DNA from: JBNJGB01 sp051747385
GTDB lineage: Bacteria > Myxococcota_A > UBA9042 > PHBI01 > JACKFB01
Assembly (NCBI GenBank): GCA_051747385.1
Contig: JBNJGB010000018.1
Location: forward strand, 1 to 64,000
Length of the DNA: 64,000 nucleotides
Direction of reading: 5' to 3'
Position 1 is the first letter of the stretch. Every line of letters starts with the position of its first letter. Under the pieces are notes generated by a model, which was not told the origin of the DNA, ran no database searches, and worked only from the letters and a program-made list of their open reading frames with translations. This document shows, one piece after another, positions 35,204 through 46,278 of this stretch. Made by a program: the position numbers and the translations under genes.

Positions 35204-37396
35204 GTGCACGTCGTCTCCCCCCCGACCCGCGCCCTGGCGGCCGCGCTGCTGCTCGTCGTGATGGCCACGCCTCCGGCCCGCTCCGAGACGCCGCGGTGGG
35301 CCCGCGACCTGGGCGACCGCCTGCCCCTGGCTGCTCGCGTGGCGCCGGACCTGGACGACCGGCCGGAGGCGGAGCTTCGGAGCTATCGGCGCGCCCTGCT
35401 GGCCCGCCTGCACCTGGGCGAGGGTCGCGCCGCGGTGGAGGCTCCGCGCGATCTCCACGACGCGGTCCTCCTGGCCGCCCTGAGCGCCCGGCTCCGCGAG
35501 GAGACACCCGAGCAGCGCCGCCGCGCCGCCACCGCCGCCTGGCTCGTCCACGCGGCGGGCGTGGCCTTCGAGCGGGACGGGCGCCTGCACGCCGCCGTCG
35601 AGCGCCTGCCCGAGGCGGCGGAGACCGACCGCTCCCGCGCCCTCTTCGAGGACCTGGCGCGGAGCGCCGCGGGCCTGCGGGACCTCTCGCGCGAGTGGTT
35701 CCCGCAGGCGCTCCACGGGGCGCTCGACGACGAGCCCGACGCCGACGACCTGCACCACCTCCGCGGCCTGTGGCTGGAGCGGGAGGGCCGCGTCGAGGAC
35801 GCCGCATACGCCCTGCTCCGGACGGTGACGCTGCGGGCGACGGTGCCGCGGAGCCTGGACCTGACCCGGATCCTCGCCCGGGCGGGCCGGGAGGCGGACG
35901 CCCGGCACGTCGCGAAGCGCCTCGAGGCGCGGGCCCCGGGTGCGGAGGGTCCGGCGAGGGCCATCCTGCGGGCCGCCGAGGACCGCGCGGCCACCCGGGC
36001 CTTCGAGGACGCCGCCCGGACGCCCGGGGTCAGCGAGCGCATCCGCCAGGTGGCGCGCTACCACCGCCTGGAGCGACCCCAGGCCGAGGGCGCGCTCGCA
36101 GAGGCGCTCCTGCGGGAGAGCCCCGACGATCGTCGCGTCCAGGGGCTCACGGCGAGCGTGTGGGTCCGGCAGGCCCGCCTGGGCCGCCTCCACGATCTGC
36201 TGGCGGAGGTCTCGTCGGAGGAGCGTCCCCTGCCGAGGCGCCTGCTCGAGGCGCGGATCGCCGGCGCCGTGATGGCACGCCTGGCCGCCGCCCGCGGCTT
36301 GGAGGAACATCCCCTCGGGGAGGAGGACCTCGAGGCAGACCTGGCGCGCCTGTCGAAGCTGGACGGCGAGCGGGGACGACGCCTCGAGGCCGAGCTGGGC
36401 CCCCTCCTGGCCGCCACCGAACACCCGGACGACGAGGCGACGCTCCGCGACGAGATCCGCGACCTGGCGGAGCGCGAGGGCCCGGTGGAGGAGCGGCGGG
36501 TCCGGGTGATCGCCGCCTCCTGGCTGGCTGCCGGCCGGCCCGACCGCGCCATGGGAGCCGTCCAGAGGCTCCTCCCGGCCGCGCGTCCGGCGGACCGGGC
36601 GCAGGTGGGGCTGCTCCTCGCGGGCCTGGAGGTCGCGTACGGCGCCACCCGGGGCGACCGGGGCCTGCTGGCCCGGGGCCAGGACCGGCTCGACGGGCTG
36701 CGCCTCCACGACCCGGGCGACGAGGCGCTCCGCCGCCACCACGAGACCGTGGGTCGCCTCGTGGCGGCCTGGTCGGCGGGGCGGGCGCCGGACGAGGACG
36801 CGCTCGGTGCGCTCCTGCCCCTGGTGGATCGGCTGGATCCGACGCGCCCGGCGCGGGCCGAGGCAGCACGCGCGGTGGCGATGAGCGCCGCGGCGCTCGC
36901 CATGGCCGGCGGGGACCGCGAGATGGGCGTCGGTGCCCTCCAGGTGGCCCGTCGCGCCGGCCCGCGCGACGCGATCGGTCTGCTCGCGGCCGGCCTGGTG
37001 GCCATGAGCGTGGAGGACGCCGCCGGGGCGCTGACCTGGCTCGGCGACGCGCGGGAGCGGGCTTCGACGGCGCGGCTCCGCTTCATCATCCACAAGTGGC
37101 GGTCCCTCGCGGCCAACCGGGAGGGACGGACGGCCGAGATGAGCGAGGACGTGGCGGCCATGGGGGACGTCTGGGACGCGGTGGACGCCCCGGATCGGAA
37201 GGACGACCACCGGCCGTGGCCCGTCATGGCGGGGGCGGTGGAGATCGCCGTGGCCATGGAGCCCGGCGAGCCTCTCGACCTCCGCGTCGAGCTGCTCCCC
37301 CTGGTCGCGCTGGTGGCCGACTTCCCACACGATCGGGCTCGGCTCGAGGGCCTGACGTCGCGCCGCGCCGGGGGCGACGGAGGGGGCACCGAATAG
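35204..37396 (+). CDS. Secreted helical-repeat protein of unknown function
   Basis: This 730-residue protein is Ala/Arg/Glu-rich. The N-terminus has a likely signal peptide (RALAAALLLVVMATPPARS). The remainder looks like an alpha-solenoid built of degenerate TPR-like helical pairs, with no catalytic motif recognised. The GTG at 35204 directly abuts the inverted-repeat element and has no Shine-Dalgarno; no better in-frame start exists nearby. The insertion may therefore have displaced the native leader. Its relation to the upstream lipoprotein is unclear. Confidence 0.65.
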   Translation: MHVVSPPTRALAAALLLVVMATPPARSETPRWARDLGDRLPLAARVAPDLDDRPEAELRSYRRALLARLHLGEGRAAVEAPRDLHDAVLLAALSARLREETPEQRRRAATAAWLVHAAGVAFERDGRLHAAVERLPEAAETDRSRALFEDLARSAAGLRDLSREWFPQALHGALDDEPDADDLHHLRGLWLEREGRVEDAAYALLRTVTLRATVPRSLDLTRILARAGREADARHVAKRLEARAPGAEGPARAILRAAEDRAATRAFEDAARTPGVSERIRQVARYHRLERPQAEGALAEALLRESPDDRRVQGLTASVWVRQARLGRLHDLLAEVSSEERPLPRRLLEARIAGAVMARLAAARGLEEHPLGEEDLEADLARLSKLDGERGRRLEAELGPLLAATEHPDDEATLRDEIRDLAEREGPVEERRVRVIAASWLAAGRPDRAMGAVQRLLPAARPADRAQVGLLLAGLEVAYGATRGDRGLLARGQDRLDGLRLHDPGDEALRRHHETVGRLVAAWSAGRAPDEDALGALLPLVDRLDPTRPARAEAARAVAMSAAALAMAGGDREMGVGALQVARRAGPRDAIGLLAAGLVAMSVEDAAGALTWLGDARERASTARLRFIIHKWRSLAANREGRTAEMSEDVAAMGDVWDAVDAPDRKDDHRPWPVMAGAVEIAVAMEPGEPLDLRVELLPLVALVADFPHDRARLEGLTSRRAGGDGGGTE

Positions 37397-37667
37397 CCCC
37401 GGTCCGCTGACCGGCCCGAGCACCGAGCGCGCCGAGGCGGGTTCAGGTGCAAGGAAGCGTCGCCGATTCGCGCAGACGCGCGGCGGCTGGCCCTGGGGGC
37501 CAGCGAGAGCCGGGGTGTCTTGGACCTCGGAGTAGCAGCGCTACCTCGAGCACGAATCGGTCACGGTGACGCCTCTCGAGGAGCCCGAATCGGTGAGCGA
37601 ATGCCGGAACAGGCCGCGGATTCGGGGCAGCCTTGACCGCCTGTCCCGGCCATGCGACAGGTCGGCC
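37397..37667. other. Intergenic gap, no gene recognised
   Basis: These 271 bases lie between two same-strand genes. Two imperfect direct copies of a motif ending GAATCGGT occur near 37545-37565 and 37575-37597. No promoter pair or terminator was found with confidence. Confidence 0.4.
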
Positions 37668-38213
37668 ATGTGGAGAAGACGCGGCGTGCGAGCAGTCCTG
37701 GCGGCAGCGTGTGTGATCCTGGTCGTGGGCGCCTGCGGCGGCGACGAGGAGGACGAGCGCGCGAGCACGACGGCGCCGAAGCCGGCCGCCGGGGCGGTCG
37801 AGTCCGCCCCGTCCGAGCCCCCGCCACCCAGACCAGCGGCGGAGGCGAAGCGGCCACCCGCCCGGGAGGTGACGCCGCCGGAGCCGACGCCTCGCGAGCC
37901 GCTTCCGGACGGCCTGTTCGCGGGTGGCGTCCGGACCGACGAGGTGGCGGGCCGCATCTCGCTGGCCGTCCACGGGGGCGTGGTCATGGAGGCGGAGGCG
38001 AGCCTCGGACGGGACGGGCGAGAGCCGGTCCGCATCCGGCTGGACGTCGTCGGTGAGCCTCACGCGGATCGCCTGGTCCTGACGGGCCATCAGGCCGGCA
38101 GCTACGTGCGCGTCGAGGGCGGCTTCCGGGACGGGGAGCTGATCCTCGGCGACCTCCGCGGGGGCATCCAGAAGCGCGTCGTCGAGGGGCCATGGTACGC
38201 GATGCGTCGATGA
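37668..38213 (+). CDS. Small lipoprotein
   Basis: This 181-residue protein has lipobox LVVGAC (Cys near residue 23), a Pro/Ala/Glu linker to about residue 80, then a beta-rich C-terminal domain of about 95 residues (ISLAVHGGVVMEAEASL, GEPVRIRL-type strands). The function is unknown. Its stop overlaps the start of the acetyltransferase gene as ATGA, so the two are coupled. The ATG at 37668 is chosen because it opens directly on the signal peptide. Confidence 0.75.
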   Translation: MWRRRGVRAVLAAACVILVVGACGGDEEDERASTTAPKPAAGAVESAPSEPPPPRPAAEAKRPPAREVTPPEPTPREPLPDGLFAGGVRTDEVAGRISLAVHGGVVMEAEASLGRDGREPVRIRLDVVGEPHADRLVLTGHQAGSYVRVEGGFRDGELILGDLRGGIQKRVVEGPWYAMRR

Positions 38214-38761
38214 CCATCCGGCCCGCGGAGCTGTCCGACGCCGTGGCCCTGGGGTGGCTCCTCGTCGAGAGCCTGGATGACGCCCCGTCGGCGGATCGTG
38301 GCCCGGACGACTTCTCGGACGACCCGGTGGAGGTGGGCTCCGCGTTGGTGGAGCGCGCCATGAGGCGCAACCACCGCCTGCTGGTCGCCGACGTCCCGGA
38401 AGGGCTCTGCGGCGTCGTGCGCCTGGCGCCGCGCGAGCTTCTGCGCTCCCGGCACGTGGCGGATCTGGACCTGCTGGTGCACCCGGTGGCGCGGCGCCTG
38501 GGCGTCGGATCCGCGCTGGCCGGGATCGCCGTCCGGACGGCGGTGGAGGCTCCCGAGGTGAGCAAGCTGTCGGCGCGCGTGGCGGCAGACGACGAGGTCC
38601 TCGCGGCCACCCTCGACACCTCCGGCCCGTGGGGGCTCGAGCGCGTCGAGCGAGCGGCCCTGTCGCGCGACGCGCGGCTGGTCGACGTCGAGATCCGGAG
38701 CCTGTGGGTGGAGGGTGCGCCCCGGCGCGTGGAGCCCGCGAGGCGGCCACCGCCACGCTGA
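38210..38761 (+). CDS. GNAT-family N-acetyltransferase
   Basis: This 183-residue protein has the GNAT core signature at residues ~85-115: strand DLDLLVHPVARRLGVGSAL, where RxxGxG-type residues contact acetyl-CoA pyrophosphate. An N-terminal MTIRPAELSDA strand is typical of the fold. It acetylates an amine whose identity is unknown. The start at 38210 overlaps the lipoprotein stop by 4 bases. The C-terminus is Arg/Pro-rich. Confidence 0.8.
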   Translation: MTIRPAELSDAVALGWLLVESLDDAPSADRGPDDFSDDPVEVGSALVERAMRRNHRLLVADVPEGLCGVVRLAPRELLRSRHVADLDLLVHPVARRLGVGSALAGIAVRTAVEAPEVSKLSARVAADDEVLAATLDTSGPWGLERVERAALSRDARLVDVEIRSLWVEGAPRRVEPARRPPPR

Positions 38762-38859
38762 AACCGTTTCATGGCAGGCGGCTGTGCGATCCCCGGACTT
38801 TACAATCGACCACCGCGCCTGTGATAGAGTCCGCCGGCTTCGAGGGCGGGAGGATCCTG

Positions 38860-40755
<1,896 letters not shown>

Positions 40756-40764
40756 CGCGGGGGC

Positions 40765-43077
40765 TCACGGTGTGGAGTCGCAGCCGGCGACGGGTGCGAG
40801 TTCCAGGCTCCGCACCCTGACCACGCCGTCGGGGGTGAAGGTGTTCCCACTCAGCTCCCCGCCGATGGTGACCCCCAAGAGGCGCGCGGCAGAGAGCATC
40901 TTCCAGTGACCCACGAGGGTGGGGGACACCGGCTCCACCTTCGCCTCGGACAGGCTTCCCAGCTCATCCGCCGCCAGGAGATACGCGACACCCGGCACGC
41001 TCATGGTGTACAGAGCGCCTTCGGAAGACGCGAATCGATCCGAGTAGGAGCCGACAAGGCGAGTGACCTCCCCGTTCGCTTGGACTCCGATGGGCAGTAG
41101 GGGGCCGGGGCTGTCGCACGTCGCGAAGTCCACTTTCGACGTATCGGTGTCGACTTGCAGAAAACAAGAGGCGTCGAGCTCCGGAGTCGGGGGCTGTACG
41201 GGCTCGAAGGAGTCGAGCACGACCCCGTCAAGCGACGTCATCTCCATGACGCTGGTTCCGGTGATGGTCGTGACCACGGCGCCGGTGAGGCGGGCGTGGG
41301 CCACACGACCGACTTCCACGTCGTCGGGACCGTCCACGAACGCTCCCCACATCAGATTTCCCACCTGGTCCAGCTTCGTGATGGCGACGAAGCGGTTCGC
41401 GGACGAGCCATGCTCATGCTCCGTCTCCTGACCCTGAATTCGAGCGTCACCGTCCAGTGTCCACCCCAGAACGACCTGCGTGCTCAGAAATTGCTGCTGA
41501 GCTCCGCTGTCCAGTGTGACGCCATCGAGCTGACCATTCGTGGACAGGAGCAGACGAGGCTCTGCCAGGAGAGTCCCCGCCATGCTCCATCGAAGGAGGT
41601 GACAATCGAGCCATCCGGTCGCCGGGGCCGGGATCGTGGCGCCCAACTCACCGGTCGCGTCTGCGATGTCCACGCTCTGGCCGGTGCAGGCCACGACACC
41701 GAACCCGACGTCCGGGTAGATGAATGCCCCATGGGGCTCGAGGGCGCCGAGTGCCACCGACCACGCCGGTTCACCGTCCGAGTCGTAGCGGACCATCGAG
41801 GGGCCATTCGTCTCGATGTCCATGGTCGCCTGAGAACCCGGGAGCGCCAGACCAGGTCCATGCTCGAGCGTGACCACAACGCTGCCATCGGACAAAGCCA
41901 CGACGTGCTGCACGCCTTCGTCCTCGGGAGTTCCGAACTGGCGCGTCCAATCGATCTCCCCGTCGGGACCATGTCGCACCAACGCTGCGTCGCTGCCACC
42001 CGACGGCGAGAAGACCTGCACGTCGCTGTCGGGAGCGAGCGCAACCTCATTGTCGAAGTCGAAGGCCACATAGGTAGAGAACTGCGAGGCCGAGTCAGCC
42101 ATCACCGTGGCGCCGACCCCCCCCAGCCCATCGATCCCCGACTGCCAGCCTCCGGTCCACCCCACCGCCTCGAGAGCAAGGCATGCGCCGTCGTTGCAGG
42201 AGTCGGCGGTGGTGCAGGGATCGCCGTCGTCGCAAGGGGTGCCGTCCTCCAGGGGATCGTGGAGGCACTCGCCGGTGTCCGCCTCGCAGGAGTCGGCGGT
42301 GCAGGGGTCGCCGTCGTCGCAGGGGTTCGGGGTGCCCTCGCAGTCGCCTTCGTCGCATGCGTCTTCGAGGGTGCACGGGTCGCCGTCGTCGCAGGGCGTG
42401 TCGAGGGGCTTCAAGGAGGTCGTGCACTCACCGTTCGACGGGTTGCAGACGCCCTCGATGCAGGCCTCGTCCAGGTGGCTGCAGTCCACGGCGGTCCCGG
42501 AGACGCACTTGAAGTCCTGGCAGGACTCCTCGCCGGTGCAGGGGTCCTCGTCGTCGCAGTCGGCGTCCTTCACGCAGTCGCAGCCGGCCGTGTCGTTCAG
42601 GCACGTGCCGTTCGGGAGGCAGGTGTCGGCGGTGCAGGCGACGCCGTCGTCGCAGTCCTTGGCGGTGCCGACGCATGTGCCGGCGTCGCAGGCGTCGTCC
42701 AGGGTGCAGGGGTCCTCGTCGTCGCAGGCCGTGCCGTCGGGCTCCGGAGGGTACGTGCAGACCCCGGTGCCGGGGTCGCATGTCCCCTCCTGTTGGCAGG
42801 GTCCGGGGGGCTCGCAGTCCTCGTCGTCCTGGCAGCCCTCCACGGTCTCGGGACCGGCGTCGGCGTCGCGGTCGGCGTCCTGGTCGGCCTCGGCGTCGGC
42901 GTCGGCGTCGGTGGTCGGAGCGTCCGCGGTATCGGTCTCGGGCGTGGGCGCGTCGGCGTCCGGGGTGTCGACCTCCGGGCCCGCGTCCACGACCTTCGGA
43001 GGATCCGGAAGCTCGAGGCAGGCGGCTTGTGCAGCGACGAACAACAGGGAGGGAACGAGGAGGAGATATGGACGCAC
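40765..43077 (-). CDS. Cys-rich lipoprotein with C-terminal beta-propeller-like domain
   Basis: This 770-residue protein has a signal ending in lipobox AQAAC. An Asp/Ala/Thr-rich acidic linker is followed by about eight CDDGDPCT-type cysteine modules (residues ~95-320). A C-terminal domain of about 450 residues has repeated WT/VALSDGSVVVT strands, resembling SBBP or delta-60 repeat propellers. The GTG at 43077 has GGAGG six bases upstream. It converges on the previous lipoprotein gene with only 9 bases between stops. Base composition of the 3' half (40.8-42.1 kb) is visibly less GC-rich than its neighbours. Confidence 0.82.
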   Translation of the reverse strand: MRPYLLLVPSLLFVAAQAACLELPDPPKVVDAGPEVDTPDADAPTPETDTADAPTTDADADAEADQDADRDADAGPETVEGCQDDEDCEPPGPCQQEGTCDPGTGVCTYPPEPDGTACDDEDPCTLDDACDAGTCVGTAKDCDDGVACTADTCLPNGTCLNDTAGCDCVKDADCDDEDPCTGEESCQDFKCVSGTAVDCSHLDEACIEGVCNPSNGECTTSLKPLDTPCDDGDPCTLEDACDEGDCEGTPNPCDDGDPCTADSCEADTGECLHDPLEDGTPCDDGDPCTTADSCNDGACLALEAVGWTGGWQSGIDGLGGVGATVMADSASQFSTYVAFDFDNEVALAPDSDVQVFSPSGGSDAALVRHGPDGEIDWTRQFGTPEDEGVQHVVALSDGSVVVTLEHGPGLALPGSQATMDIETNGPSMVRYDSDGEPAWSVALGALEPHGAFIYPDVGFGVVACTGQSVDIADATGELGATIPAPATGWLDCHLLRWSMAGTLLAEPRLLLSTNGQLDGVTLDSGAQQQFLSTQVVLGWTLDGDARIQGQETEHEHGSSANRFVAITKLDQVGNLMWGAFVDGPDDVEVGRVAHARLTGAVVTTITGTSVMEMTSLDGVVLDSFEPVQPPTPELDASCFLQVDTDTSKVDFATCDSPGPLLPIGVQANGEVTRLVGSYSDRFASSEGALYTMSVPGVAYLLAADELGSLSEAKVEPVSPTLVGHWKMLSAARLLGVTIGGELSGNTFTPDGVVRVRSLELAPVAGCDSTP

Positions 43078-43206
43078 GGGACCTCCGCGGGCAGGCAGAC
43101 GGACCATTCCATCCTGCCAGGATGCGTGGGCCAAGCAAGTGGCATGCCCGTCGTGGGGACCGCCCCGGCGTGGTATGGAGGGGCCGGACCCGACGGGAGG
43201 ACGACG

Positions 43207-43542
43207 ATGAGCGCGGACGACGAGCGGATCCGACGGTTCGAGGACCTCAAGGCGCGGTTTCCGGACATGGAGCAGCCCCGGTGGAGCCTGGCGACGGCGT
43301 TCGAGCAGGCCGGGCGCCACGAGGACGCCATCCGGGAGTTCCGCGAACTGGTGGAGATCAAGCCGGACTACTGCGTGGCCTTCCTGCACCTGGGGTCGTG
43401 CCTCATCGAGACCGAGGACTACGAGGAGGCCCTCGAGGCCCTACAGCGGGCGCACGATCTGGCCGTGCAGCAGGGGCACTCGGCGCCGAAGCAGGAGGCC
43501 GAGATGCTCCTGGAGCAGGCCCGCGACGAGATGGACGAGTAG
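43207..43542 (+). CDS. Small tetratricopeptide repeat protein
   Basis: This 111-residue soluble protein has two to three TPR units (PRWSLATAFEQAGRHEDAIR, then FLHLGSCLIETEDYEEALE), ending in a charged helix. It probably acts as an adaptor; no partner is known. GGAGG lies upstream of the ATG. It converges on the Mla-type operon. Confidence 0.85.
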   Translation: MSADDERIRRFEDLKARFPDMEQPRWSLATAFEQAGRHEDAIREFRELVEIKPDYCVAFLHLGSCLIETEDYEEALEALQRAHDLAVQQGHSAPKQEAEMLLEQARDEMDE

Positions 43543-43571
43543 CGCACCGCGGAGGTGTCAGCGCGGAGGCG

Positions 43572-44165
43572 TCAGCGCGGGAGCTTCTCGCTGAAGTCGC
43601 GGAGGTTGCGCAGGATCGACTGGAGGTCGAGGAAGGTCCTGCGCAGGCTCGGGTCGCCGGGCTCGTCCCCGTCGGTGAAGTCCGCCAGGCGGTCGGCGAC
43701 GTGGGCCAGGTCCGACACCAGGGACTCGAGACTCGCCGGGCCGCTGCCGCCCACGAGCATGCCGGGCTCCAGGGAGGGGCCGCCCCCGCCCGGGGTGATG
43801 GCGAGGGTCATCTCGCCGAGCAGGCCGCTGCGCGCGACGGAGTAGATGCTGTCGGTGTGCAGCATCGGGGCGTAGCGCTCGGCGTCGAACAGCTCTGCGG
43901 TGGCGAGGACGCGCCAGCCCACGTCTGGGATCTCGCCGACGCGCACGTCCACCACCTCGCCGGCCTCCACGCCGCGCACCAGGACGGGGCTGCCCGGGTG
44001 CAGGCCGTGGGCCTCCTCGAGGACCACGGTGAAGGGCATCGCGTCGCGGCCCAGGGCGAGGCCCTTCCGCGGCACGTAGTAGATGCTGAACATCACGGCC
44101 GCCGCCACGATGGCGCCCACGGTCATCCCGAGCAGGAAGTCCCGTCGTCGTCCGGTCTCCACCAT
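43572..44165 (-). CDS. MCE-domain lipid-binding protein (MlaD-like)
   Basis: This 197-residue protein has one N-terminal membrane anchor (FLLGMTVGAIVAAAVMF) and a single MCE domain (residues ~40-125: FTVVLEEAHGLHPGSPVLVRGVEAGEV is the diagnostic stretch), then a short helical tail. MCE proteins form periplasmic hexameric rings that carry lipid between membranes. ATG 44165 is in a TGATG overlap with the ATPase stop and has GGAGGG five bases upstream. It is the last gene of the operon. No MlaA, MlaB or MlaC homologue is seen. Confidence 0.92.
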   Translation of the reverse strand: MVETGRRRDFLLGMTVGAIVAAAVMFSIYYVPRKGLALGRDAMPFTVVLEEAHGLHPGSPVLVRGVEAGEVVDVRVGEIPDVGWRVLATAELFDAERYAPMLHTDSIYSVARSGLLGEMTLAITPGGGGPSLEPGMLVGGSGPASLESLVSDLAHVADRLADFTDGDEPGDPSLRRTFLDLQSILRNLRDFSEKLPR

Positions 44166-44953
44166 CACGTCCCTCCGTTCGCCCGGTCGCCGGCCAGGAA
44201 GCGGCCCAGCGCGTCCTCCACCTCGTCTCGCGATCCCGCTGCGGCCACGCGCCCCGCGGCCAGCAACACCACGTGCTCCGCCAGGCGCTCGATGTCCTCC
44301 CGCTGGTGCGAGACCAGCACGACCGTGCGGGCGCCGCCGTCGATCACCTCGAGCAGCAGGTCCTGCAGGGCGGTGAGCGCGGCCGGGTCCAGGCCCGTGA
44401 AGGGCTCGTCCAGCAGCAGGACGCGCGGCTCCGGAGCCATGGCGCGAGCGATCGCCAGCCGCTTGCGCTCACCGCCGGACAGGCCGTCCACCTCGCGGCC
44501 CGGCGCCAGGCCGACGCGCTCCAGCCATTGGAGCGCCCGCGCCCGAGCCTCCTCCGGCGCCAGGCCGCCCGCCGCGAGGGGCCAGGCCACGTTCCCCGCG
44601 GCGTCCAGGCCCGGGAAGAGCCCCTCCCGCTGGAAGACGTAGCCCACGACGCCGCCGCGGATCCGCCTCCGCATCAGCTCCGCCTCGTCCATGGCCAGGA
44701 GGTCCACGGGGCCGTCGACGCCGGGCAGCAGGTGGAAGAGGATGCGCCCCGCGCGCGCCGGGGGCTCGGCCTCGGGGAAGTAGCCGCCCTCGACCCGTCC
44801 CAGGAGCGCCAGGAGCGACGACTTCCCGCTCGCGGACGGCCCCAGCAGCGCCGTGGTCCGCCCCGCCGGGATGGACAGCCGGTCCACCGCCAGCCGGAAG
44901 CCGGGGCCCGGCTCCCAGCGGAGATCCCGCACCTCGTAGGCCGAGTCCGTCAT
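44165..44953 (-). CDS. ABC transporter ATPase of an Mla-type system (MlaF-like)
   Basis: This 262-residue protein has Walker A GPSASGKSS (38-46), Q-loop VFQREGLFPGL, signature LSGGERKR, Walker B VLLLDEPFTGLDP and switch His in VLVSHQREDIE. It powers lipid movement through the MlaE-like permease. The start overlaps the permease stop by 4 bases and the MCE gene follows directly, so subunit synthesis is coupled. Confidence 0.93.
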   Translation of the reverse strand: MTDSAYEVRDLRWEPGPGFRLAVDRLSIPAGRTTALLGPSASGKSSLLALLGRVEGGYFPEAEPPARAGRILFHLLPGVDGPVDLLAMDEAELMRRRIRGGVVGYVFQREGLFPGLDAAGNVAWPLAAGGLAPEEARARALQWLERVGLAPGREVDGLSGGERKRLAIARAMAPEPRVLLLDEPFTGLDPAALTALQDLLLEVIDGGARTVVLVSHQREDIERLAEHVVLLAAGRVAAAGSRDEVEDALGRFLAGDRANGGT

Positions 44954-45711
44954 CCGATCCACGCGACGATGACGGTGGTGAAGACGTGGTCGCTCACCAG
45001 GACGAGGAAGCTGGACAGCACCACGGCGCGCATGGTGTCCCGGCCCAGGGCGCCCGCGTCGGACTTGGCGCGCAGGCCGAAGCGACAGCCGAAGGCGGCC
45101 ACGATGACGCCGAAGCCCACCGACTTCAGCAGGCCGCACGCGAAGTCCGCCGGCTCAAGGGCCGCCACGGCGCGGTTGAGGTAGTGCACCGGGCTCAGCC
45201 CGAGCCGCCCCGCGCCCAGCACCATGCCGCCGAGCAGGCCCAGCAGGATGGCCGCCACCGTGAGGAGCAGCGTCCCGGTGACCGTGCCGAACACCCGCGG
45301 GGCCACCAGCTCCCGGTCGATGTCCAGGGACAGGGCCTTCATGGCGCGATCCTGGCCCGACAGGACCACCATCCCCAGCTCGCTGGCCAGGCCCGCGCCG
45401 GCCTTCCCCGCCATGAGCAGCGCCGTGAAGACGGGCGCCAGCTCCCGCACGAGCGACACGGCGACGACGTCCGGCACCATGTGGCTGGACCCCACCCGCG
45501 CGAGCTGGAGCGAGGTCTGCAGCGCGATCACCATCCCCGCGAACACCGCCGCCACGCCCACGAGGGGCAGCGCCGACATGGCCACCTCTCCGAGCTGGGT
45601 CCGCAGGCTCCCCGGCGCCGCGCGAGGCATGGCCCGCGTCGCCCGCAGGAGGACGCCACCGAGACAGCGACTCTCGTAGCCGAACGCGGCGACGGCGCGC
45701 GCGACCCTCAC
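44950..45711 (-). CDS. MlaE-type ABC permease
   Basis: This 253-residue protein has five or six membrane segments and the conserved MlaE features: MSALPLVGVAAVFAGMVIALQ, RELAPVFTALLMAGKAGAGLASELG and KSVGFGVIVAAFGC. It forms the inner-membrane channel of the lipid transporter. The GTG start at 45711 overlaps the stop of the C2 lipoprotein gene as GTGA. It is slightly shorter at the N-terminus than some homologues. Confidence 0.92.
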   Translation of the reverse strand: MRVARAVAAFGYESRCLGGVLLRATRAMPRAAPGSLRTQLGEVAMSALPLVGVAAVFAGMVIALQTSLQLARVGSSHMVPDVVAVSLVRELAPVFTALLMAGKAGAGLASELGMVVLSGQDRAMKALSLDIDRELVAPRVFGTVTGTLLLTVAAILLGLLGGMVLGAGRLGLSPVHYLNRAVAALEPADFACGLLKSVGFGVIVAAFGCRFGLRAKSDAGALGRDTMRAVVLSSFLVLVSDHVFTTVIVAWIG

Positions 45712-46220
45712 GGGGCCGCGAGCCCCTCGAGGTGGAGCCGCACGCGCCCGCCCTCCCCTCCGAAGCGGACGACCATCGTCTGCTCCTCGCCCGGCGCCAG
45801 GCGCGGCATCGCCCGCGAGACGACGCCCACGCGCTCGTCCGTCGTCGTGTCCTCGTCCATCAGGGTGATCACGAGGGCCGCCCCGGGCCGCGACACCACG
45901 ATGAAGCTGTCCCCCCACGACGGGGCCGTGTCGTCGGAGGCCACGGACGTCTCGAAGCGCTGGCCGTCGTGCTCCAGGACCACGTAGGGATCGGTCCCGC
46001 CCGGGCCGTCGTCCATGTCGGGCACGTCCGCTCCGTCCAGGACGGTGGCCCGGACCCGGGTGGCGGCGCGCGGCGCATCGGCCTCTCCCTCCGCCTGCTT
46101 TGCGTGGCGCGCGGCGTAGTCGGCGAGGGCCTCCTCGGTCGGTCCGGGCGCGTCCCGGCACGCAGCCGTGGGGAGCACGGCGAGGAGCAGCGGCAGCAGT
46201 CGGCGGGTCGTGGTGTTCAC
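45708..46220 (-). CDS. C2-domain lipoprotein, first gene of the Mla-type operon
   Basis: From the GTG at 46220 the protein has 170 residues. A signal ending in lipobox LPTAAC is followed by a linker, then a C2-like domain (residues ~60-140: RATVLDGADVPDMDDGPGGTDPYVVLEHDGQ and TLMDEDTTTDERVG). The paired Asp loops match the calcium-binding loops of C2 domains, which dock on phospholipid. It is translationally coupled to the MlaE-like permease, suggesting a lipid-binding partner of this transporter in place of the missing MlaA/MlaC. That role is an inference. Bacterial C2 lipoproteins are uncommon. Confidence 0.78.
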   Translation of the reverse strand: MNTTTRRLLPLLLAVLPTAACRDAPGPTEEALADYAARHAKQAEGEADAPRAATRVRATVLDGADVPDMDDGPGGTDPYVVLEHDGQRFETSVASDDTAPSWGDSFIVVSRPGAALVITLMDEDTTTDERVGVVSRAMPRLAPGEEQTMVVRFGGEGGRVRLHLEGLAAP

Positions 46221-46278
46221 GGGCACCTGCGCAGCTTCCGGGATGACCGGGGCGCGGATTGTATGCCACATTCCGGCC

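Noticed and set aside
30621..35807. Very long minus-strand open frame opposite the IPT lipoprotein
   Set aside because: GC-rich codon bias leaves the complementary frame open. The translation is low-complexity with no domain, while the plus strand has a signal peptide and clear IPT modules.
38799..38806. TTTACA/TACAAT boxes as promoter for the MopE-like lipoprotein
   Set aside because: No partner box at acceptable spacing was convincing in either register.
38629..38859. N-terminal extension of the MopE-like lipoprotein into the acetyltransferase gene
   Set aside because: ATG 38860 has a strong ribosome site and opens exactly on the lipoprotein signal.
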